Origin: Phycisphaerales bacterium | GTDB lineage: Bacteria; Planctomycetota; Phycisphaerae; Phycisphaerales; SM1A02 | Length of the DNA stretch: 47,368 nucleotides | Direction of reading: 5' to 3' | Assembly (NCBI GenBank): GCA_022446795.1 | Contig: JAKVBX010000007.1 | Coordinates: 12,419 to 59,786 of the forward strand | Shown: one piece after another, positions 42,117 through 47,368 of the stretch | How the letters are laid out: every line of letters begins with the position of its first letter | Numbering within the stretch: the stretch's first letter is position 1 | The notes under the pieces: model-generated | The model's input: only the letters and a program-made list of their open reading frames with translations | Told to the model about the DNA's origin: nothing | The model's database searches: none | Translations under genes and position numbers: made by a program

Positions 42117-43622
42117 TCAGGTGAGCAGGTCGGAGATCACGTTTCCGTGGACGTCGGTCAGGCGGTAGTCCCGGCCCTGGTGACGGTAGATGTTCTTCTT
42201 GTGATCCAGTCCCAGCAGGTGCTGCATCGTGGCGTGGAGGTCATGGACCGCCACGGGATTCTCGATGACGTTGTAGGAGTAGTCATCGGTCTTGCCATAG
42301 CTGATTCCCGGCTTGATACCGCCACCGGCGAGCCAGATCGAGAAGCACCGGGGATGGTGATCCCGGCCGTAGTTGGTCTGTGAGAGCGGGCCCTGGCAGT
42401 ACACGGTGCGACCGAACTCGCCTGCCCAGAGCACCAGGGTCTCGTCCAGCATTCCCCGTTGCTTGAGATCCTGCACGAGCGCGGCCTGTGCCTGGTCGAC
42501 GGCCTTGCACTGGGCTCGGATTTCGCCAGGCAGGTTGCCGTGCTGGTCCCAACCCCGCATGTAGAGCTGGATGAACCGGACACCGCGCTCGGCAAGTCGG
42601 CGAGCCTGAAGGCAGTTGGCGGCGAACGTGCCGGGCGTCTTGACGTCGTCGCCGTACATCGCCAGCGTCTCGGGGCGTTCCTGGGAGATGTCGGTGAGTT
42701 CCGGAACGGACATCTGCATCCGGTAGGCCATCTCGTACTGGGCGATGCGGGCCGTCACTTCCGGATCGAGGCTCTTTCCGTATTCCTCTTCATTGATCTT
42801 GGAGGCGAGATCGAGCATCTGGCGGCGATCATCGCGTGAGACGCCATCGGGATCACGCAGGTAAAGCACGGCGTCGCGTCCGGCCCGCAGCTTGCACCCC
42901 TGGTGTTCACTGGGCAGAAAACCACTGCCCCAGAAGCGGGCACTCAGGGCCTGCATGTTGCCGTAGCCCTGGGTGATCATCACGACGAAGGCGGGCAGGT
43001 CGCGGCTCTCGCTGCCGAGTCCGTAGCTCATCCAGGATCCGAAGCATGGGCGACCGGGCTGTTCATGGCCCGTCTGGAAGAAGGTGATGCCCGGCTCGTG
43101 GTTGATCGAGGGCGTGTGCATCGAGTGAATGAAGCACAGGTCGCTGGCGATGGCGCCCGTGTAGGGCAGCAACTCCGACAGCATGATCCCATCCTCGTTG
43201 TTCTCGTACCGCTTGAACTTGAACATCGAGGGTGCGACCGGGAATCTGGCCTGGCCGCTGGTCATCGTGGTGATGCGCTGGCCGTTGCGAATCGAATCCG
43301 GGAGGTCCTCATCGAAGCGTTCAGCGAGGGCCGGCTTGTAGTCGAAGAGGTCCAGCTGGCTGGGGGCGCCTTCCATGTGCATGTAGATGACGCGCCTGGC
43401 CTTGGGGGCATAGTGGGGGAGATTCGAGAGGATCTCCCTGGCCCCGTCGGTGGTCGTGATGGCGGCCTGGGCGCCATCGGCCATGAGGGACGACAAGGCG
43501 CTCATGCCCAGTCCGGCACCGACCGTGGTCGCCATCGATCCGAAGAACCGACGCCGCGTGAGGTTGCACAGGTATTCCTCAAGCGGGTCCGCGGGTTTGT
43601 CGGTGATGGGCTTTCGAGCCAT
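42117..43622 (-). CDS. Tat-exported DUF1501 protein
   Basis: A 501-residue member of the DUF1501 family, which has the alkaline-phosphatase/sulfatase-like fold. The N-terminus carries a twin-arginine signal (NLTRRRFFGSMATTVG, then a hydrophobic segment). Body landmarks are 'IYMHMEGAPSQLDLFDYKP', 'FIHSMHT..NHEPG' and a C-terminal 'WAGEFGRT...GRDHHPRCFSIWLAGGG'. Function is not established. The gene is 3 bases below the stop of the PSD1 gene on the same strand, the usual planctomycete pair, and the two products probably act together outside the cytoplasm. Confidence 0.93.
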   Translation of the reverse strand: MARKPITDKPADPLEEYLCNLTRRRFFGSMATTVGAGLGMSALSSLMADGAQAAITTTDGAREILSNLPHYAPKARRVIYMHMEGAPSQLDLFDYKPALAERFDEDLPDSIRNGQRITTMTSGQARFPVAPSMFKFKRYENNEDGIMLSELLPYTGAIASDLCFIHSMHTPSINHEPGITFFQTGHEQPGRPCFGSWMSYGLGSESRDLPAFVVMITQGYGNMQALSARFWGSGFLPSEHQGCKLRAGRDAVLYLRDPDGVSRDDRRQMLDLASKINEEEYGKSLDPEVTARIAQYEMAYRMQMSVPELTDISQERPETLAMYGDDVKTPGTFAANCLQARRLAERGVRFIQLYMRGWDQHGNLPGEIRAQCKAVDQAQAALVQDLKQRGMLDETLVLWAGEFGRTVYCQGPLSQTNYGRDHHPRCFSIWLAGGGIKPGISYGKTDDYSYNVIENPVAVHDLHATMQHLLGLDHKKNIYRHQGRDYRLTDVHGNVISDLLT

Positions 43623-43625
43623 CGG

Positions 43626-46600
43626 TCAGTCCTTCACGATTGCGGCATCGCTGGCGAGCACCGCGTTGACGAGCATGGTCCAGGCGGCCAGTTCGGCGGC
43701 CGGCAGGTCCTCGGCCATGGGCGCCTCTCCGACCGCGACCAACTTGGCCGCTCCATCCGAGTCTACCGCGTATCGATCGCGATACACGGCCAATGTCTCA
43801 TGGACGGCCTCCGCGATGGCCGGGCTCGGCGGGGAGCCGGTGCAGCGGCGGAACAGGGCGTCGATCCGCTCGTCGTCGGTGTCGGATTCCCGGATCAGCC
43901 GTTCGGCGGTGACTCTCGCGGCCTCGACGAACTGCTCGTCATTCCAGAGCACGAGCGCCTGCAGGGGGGTATTGGTGGTGATGCGACGAGTCGAGCAGTA
44001 TTCGCGGGTCGGTGCATCCAGGGCCATCATCGATGGTGGTGGGGCGGCCCGCTTCCAGTAGGTATAGAGGCTTCGACGCCAGAGCTCATCGCCCATGCCG
44101 CGTTCAAAGAGGCGCGTGTTGGACTGCTGCATCGCAACTTCCTGCCAGAGCCCGTCCGGTTGATAGGGCTTGACGCTCGGTCCGCCTACTTTCTCGACAA
44201 GCAGGCCCGAGACATACAGGGCCTGGTCGCGGATCTGCTCGGCCGTGAGTCGCTGCCGTGGGTAGTGGTGGTAGAGGGCATTGCCGGGATCGGCGGCATT
44301 GTCCGGATTGGCTCGAGAGGCCTGTCGATACGTCGAGCTCAGCAGGATTGTCCGCAGGAGGTCCTGGACATCCCAGCCGTTGTCGCGGAAGTCAGCGGCG
44401 AGCCAGTTCAGCAGTTCCGGATGGGTTGGCCACGTGCCCTGGTACCCGAAGTCCTCGACCGTTTCGACCAGTCCCTGGCCGAACAGCATCTCCCAGGTTC
44501 GATTGACGGTGACCCGGGCCGTGATGGGATTCTCATCACCGACCAGCCAGCGGGCGAGGTCCTCTCGGTCCGCCGTTCCCTCGACATCGAGCTCACCCAG
44601 GATCCTGGGCACGCTTCGAGTCACGGGGCGTTCCATGTCGGGCTGGTCATAGGCTCCCCGCATCATGACGTAGGTCGGACGGACCTCGGCCCGTTCCTTC
44701 ATGACCATCGTCTTGGGGATACCACTCGTGATCGTGGCGAGTTCCGCCTCGGTCTCGCGGGCCTTCTGCTCCGCTTCCAGGTAGCGGGGTGAGTATGTTC
44801 GCCGCCAACTGGCTGACGCACGGGTTCTCGTGGCGTCGGACAGATCTGGCGTGACAAAGGCCAGTGCATCGCCGGGAATGGTGGTTCCCGGGATGATCTC
44901 GCGGTGGTAGATACCGCCGACGCCTCCGGTATTGACGACCTTGCAGACGAGCGTGTTGCGGCCCGGGTGCAACTCGAGCACCAGTTGGTCCTGGTCAGGG
45001 CCAACGCTGCGATTGACTCGCCGTTCGAGCACGAGATCACCATCGTGGTAGACCATGAGGCCATCGTCGCTGCCCAATGACACGTTCATGTTCCGGTTGG
45101 AGGGGACGTAGATCTCGCAGCCGACGTACTCCGCACCACGGCCGGCGGCCAGCCGCACGTTCTCAGCTTCCTTCACGCCAGGGGCATGTCGCCAGGCCTG
45201 CTTGCGGTACTTCTTGCCGAACTGGATCGGGCCGGCTTCCTCGGGGCCATAGGCGGTGTCGTAGTGTTCCTGGTCGGTGCCCGTGGTGTAGGGGCCGACG
45301 ATGTACCAGTTGGTCCGGGCGGTGGGGAGTCGATCCAGGGCGGACTGGTTGACTCGACCGAGTTGCAGTCGCACGCGTCCGGGGGAATGCTGCTTGTAGA
45401 CCGAGTTGAAGTTCAGCGTCACGGTGACGTCGCTTCCGCCCTCGTATCCAAACGGTTCCCGGGTCGTGAACATCGCCACCCGCTTGCCGGATTGCTGGTG
45501 TCCGTTCAGGGCCCAGACACGACCGTCATCCGGCCGAAGCGTATTGATGACCTTGAAGTCACCATCCGGTTGCTCCACGTCGGCCCAGGCCCAGGTGATA
45601 TCCAGTGGTCGGCGTTGGCTGGGATCAGCCTTCGAGATGACCTCGGCCGAGATCCCGCTCATGACCGCGTTGCCATTGGGCGGTCGCCCGACTCGGCCCA
45701 GTGGCAACGAGGGATCTTCCATGACTTCCAGCAGGATGGCCTGGAGTCCGGTCGACTCCGTCGACAGCGTGATCGTGTAATCATCGACGTCCGGCACCGG
45801 GCCCGAGGCCAGGAGCGAACCGTCGGGTTGCTGCTTCAGGATCGAGCCATGACTGCTGCTGGTATGACCGACTGCTGGTTGTTCCCAGGACCATCCACCC
45901 TCGGCCTGCAACTGGGCGGCAAAGGCCGCGATACCCTCGGCCTCGTCGGGGGTTGGGGTATCTCGCTCCTGGAGCAGTGCCCCCAGGTAGGCATTGAGTT
46001 CGTCCATGCGAGCGCGATCTTCCGCCCGCAGGATCTCGTAGGCCGGTTCCATCGCCCGGTAGGGGTCAGGGATTTGGCTGTAGACGCCCGGTTCCTCGTT
46101 GTTGTTGAAGAAGGAGAGGAGCCCGTAGTACTCCTCGGCGGAGATCGGGTCGAACTTGTGGTCATGGCACTGGGCGCAGCCGACCGTCAATCCCAGGAAG
46201 ACCGAACCAACGGTATTGGTTCGATCAATGGCGTACATGAGCAGGTACTCATCGTTGATCGCGCCGCCCTCGTCACTGGTGACGTGGTTCCGATTGAAGC
46301 CGCTGGCGATGATCTGATCCGGTGTCGGGTTGTCAACGAGATCTCCGGCCAACTGATCGACCACGAACTGATCGAAGGGGAGATTCTCTTCGTAGGCCCT
46401 GAGTACCCAGTCCCGCCAGGGCCAGATGGATCGCCCGGCGTCCATGTGGATGCCGGAGGTATCGCCGTAGCGTGACAGGTCCATCCATGGCGTGGCCATG
46501 CGTTCCGCATAGCGGCTGCGATAGGGTTCCTCGCTGAAGATCCGATCAATCAGCCGCTCATAGGCATCGGGACGTTCATCTGCCAGGAAGGCGTCGAGTT

Positions 46601-47180
46601 CATCCGGTGTCGGGGGCAGGCCGGTGAGATCCAGGAAGACTCGTCGCGCGAGGGTGGCACGATCGGTGTCGGGATTCGGCTGCAGACCGTTGCCCGCCAC
46701 GCGTTGCATGACGAATCGATCAATCTCGTTGCGGGACCAGGTGTCCTTCGACGTCTCGGGGACCGACGGCTTGACGAGGGGTTCGAATGCCCAGTGATTC
46801 TCGTAGGGGGCTCCGGATTCGATCCACTGGCGGACGAGTTCGATCTGCTCGTCGGTCAGTTGGTGCTTTCCGCTGTCCGGGGGTGGCATGATGTCGGCCG
46901 GATCAGTTGTCGTGATCCGTTGCCAGACCAGGGACGCTTCCGGGTCGCCCGGGACAATGGCCTGTCCACCCTTGCGGGCCATGGTGGCAAAGTCGTAGTC
47001 ATCCAGTCGCAGGCCGGCCATCCGGGCGTTCTCATCGGGCCCATGGCACAGGAAGCAGCGGTCTGAAAGGATCGGGCGAATGTCCCGCCCGTACCGGATC
47101 GACTCGGGATCAACGGAGGCGGTGGCGACACCGCTCACCGAGATGACGACTGCCAGGCTTTGGAGCATCCCCATGACCAT
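43626..47180 (-). CDS. PSD1 protein: planctomycete cytochrome c with DUF1549 and DUF1553
   Basis: A 1184-residue exported protein. A signal peptide (about 1-22) precedes a planctomycete-type cytochrome c domain with heme motif C42-F-L-C45-H46. DUF1549 follows and includes a second CxxCH (CAQCH near residue 334) and 'HKFDPISAEEYYGLLSFFNN'. A beta-rich insert of several hundred residues leads to DUF1553 at the C-terminus ('LLNWLAADFRDNGWDVQDLLR', 'SSTYRQ', 'PRQRLTAEQIRDQAL'). It probably transfers electrons while working with DUF1501 on an unknown extracellular substrate. ATG at 47180 has TACCAT 7 bases upstream; a longer GTG start at 47201 is possible but lies above this box. Confidence 0.92.
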   Translation of the reverse strand: MVMGMLQSLAVVISVSGVATASVDPESIRYGRDIRPILSDRCFLCHGPDENARMAGLRLDDYDFATMARKGGQAIVPGDPEASLVWQRITTTDPADIMPPPDSGKHQLTDEQIELVRQWIESGAPYENHWAFEPLVKPSVPETSKDTWSRNEIDRFVMQRVAGNGLQPNPDTDRATLARRVFLDLTGLPPTPDELDAFLADERPDAYERLIDRIFSEEPYRSRYAERMATPWMDLSRYGDTSGIHMDAGRSIWPWRDWVLRAYEENLPFDQFVVDQLAGDLVDNPTPDQIIASGFNRNHVTSDEGGAINDEYLLMYAIDRTNTVGSVFLGLTVGCAQCHDHKFDPISAEEYYGLLSFFNNNEEPGVYSQIPDPYRAMEPAYEILRAEDRARMDELNAYLGALLQERDTPTPDEAEGIAAFAAQLQAEGGWSWEQPAVGHTSSSHGSILKQQPDGSLLASGPVPDVDDYTITLSTESTGLQAILLEVMEDPSLPLGRVGRPPNGNAVMSGISAEVISKADPSQRRPLDITWAWADVEQPDGDFKVINTLRPDDGRVWALNGHQQSGKRVAMFTTREPFGYEGGSDVTVTLNFNSVYKQHSPGRVRLQLGRVNQSALDRLPTARTNWYIVGPYTTGTDQEHYDTAYGPEEAGPIQFGKKYRKQAWRHAPGVKEAENVRLAAGRGAEYVGCEIYVPSNRNMNVSLGSDDGLMVYHDGDLVLERRVNRSVGPDQDQLVLELHPGRNTLVCKVVNTGGVGGIYHREIIPGTTIPGDALAFVTPDLSDATRTRASASWRRTYSPRYLEAEQKARETEAELATITSGIPKTMVMKERAEVRPTYVMMRGAYDQPDMERPVTRSVPRILGELDVEGTADREDLARWLVGDENPITARVTVNRTWEMLFGQGLVETVEDFGYQGTWPTHPELLNWLAADFRDNGWDVQDLLRTILLSSTYRQASRANPDNAADPGNALYHHYPRQRLTAEQIRDQALYVSGLLVEKVGGPSVKPYQPDGLWQEVAMQQSNTRLFERGMGDELWRRSLYTYWKRAAPPPSMMALDAPTREYCSTRRITTNTPLQALVLWNDEQFVEAARVTAERLIRESDTDDERIDALFRRCTGSPPSPAIAEAVHETLAVYRDRYAVDSDGAAKLVAVGEAPMAEDLPAAELAAWTMLVNAVLASDAAIVKD

Positions 47181-47193
47181 CGATGCGATGGTA
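47178..47193 (-). promoter_or_regulatory. -10-like TACCAT and leaderless start
   Basis: TACCAT (47188-47193), 7 bases, ATG (47180). Supports this start over the GTG at 47201. Confidence 0.5.
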
Positions 47194-47368
47194 TCAGCCA
47201 CACCTGCAGTGGCCGAGTGGCGAGTGCCGCATTGGTTCTGAAGCCTCGATGCGGTGTATTCAGGCAGGTTCCCGGGGGCACGAGTCCGGTTATTCGGGCG
47301 GATCTAAGTCACTTTTCACCGAGGCTTTAACGGCTGAATCGTGCCGCCAGGGAGCGTGTCGTCCCGAG

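Noticed and set aside
42903-44792. Long open frame of 629 residues on the plus strand
   Set aside because: It is antisense to the DUF1501 and PSD1 genes, whose domains are clear, and has no recognisable motif or signal. High GC gives long shadow frames.
45186-46475. Plus-strand open frame of 429 residues
   Set aside because: Antisense shadow of the PSD1 gene; no conserved features.
1-47368. CRISPR arrays, insertion sequences and prophage genes
   Set aside because: No repeat-spacer pattern, transposase, integrase or phage structural gene was seen anywhere in the window.

Overview
The window looks like chromosomal DNA of a high-GC member of the Planctomycetota, most likely a Phycisphaerae-like lineage. 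This is an inference from gene content: an adjacent DUF1501 and DUF1549/DUF1553 (PSD1, planctomycete cytochrome c) pair, two DUF1080 proteins, several secreted proteins ending in dockerin-like calcium-loop repeats, a PEP-CTERM-like sorting tail, and a TPR-sulfotransferase. I saw no rRNA, convincing tRNA, CRISPR array, transposase or phage gene.

Layout. 1-3325: two tandem secreted proteins, the first cut by the window edge; the second is a subtilisin with a beta-helix and a dockerin, and the two share an almost identical 3' end. 3430-8934 (minus): the imuA-imuB-dnaE2 mutagenic translesion-synthesis operon behind a near-consensus promoter. 9245-17890: mostly exported proteins (PEP-CTERM protein, Cys-rich secreted protein, PQQ-type sugar dehydrogenase with dockerin, double thioredoxin, a very large metallophosphoesterase with duplicated LamG-like modules and a dockerin) plus one methyltransferase. 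18024-20790: a divergent sialic-acid pair, N-acetylneuraminate lyase and sialidase. 20841-24791: MsrB-MsrA fusion, esterase, a thioredoxin-fold lipoprotein, and a TPR-sulfotransferase. 24817-32479: a probable light/photodamage block, with an SDR-DUF2867 protein, photolyase and DUF4174 protein in one overlapping operon, then DUF378 and double-fasciclin genes, and a divergent MerR/CarH-like B12-type regulator. 32466-36208: small membrane protein, TPR-TlpA protein, and an isochorismatase-fold hydrolase coupled to a Hanks-type kinase. 36669-43622: transglutaminase-hydrolase fusion, DUF1080, TlpA-like protein, alpha/beta-hydrolase-DUF1080 fusion, DUF1501. 43626-47180: PSD1 protein.

The genes are mainly for an envelope and exported degradative lifestyle (protease, sialidase, phosphoesterase, sugar oxidation, DUF1080 and PSD1 systems), supported by envelope redox and folding proteins (five thioredoxin-fold proteins, MsrBA, cyclophilin) and by DNA-damage functions (photolyase, ImuA/ImuB/DnaE2).

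The strongest unexpected signals are: (i) a recurring TANNNT hexamer 5-8 bases before the start codon, without Shine-Dalgarno sequence, at about a dozen genes, which suggests widespread leaderless transcription; (ii) a CarH-like regulator that keeps the W-x9-EH signature but lacks the usual cobalamin-ligating His, next to photolyase and fasciclin genes; (iii) a canonical G-quadruplex motif in the loop of a perfect 14-bp inverted repeat at 36289-36371; and (iv) unusual domain fusions.
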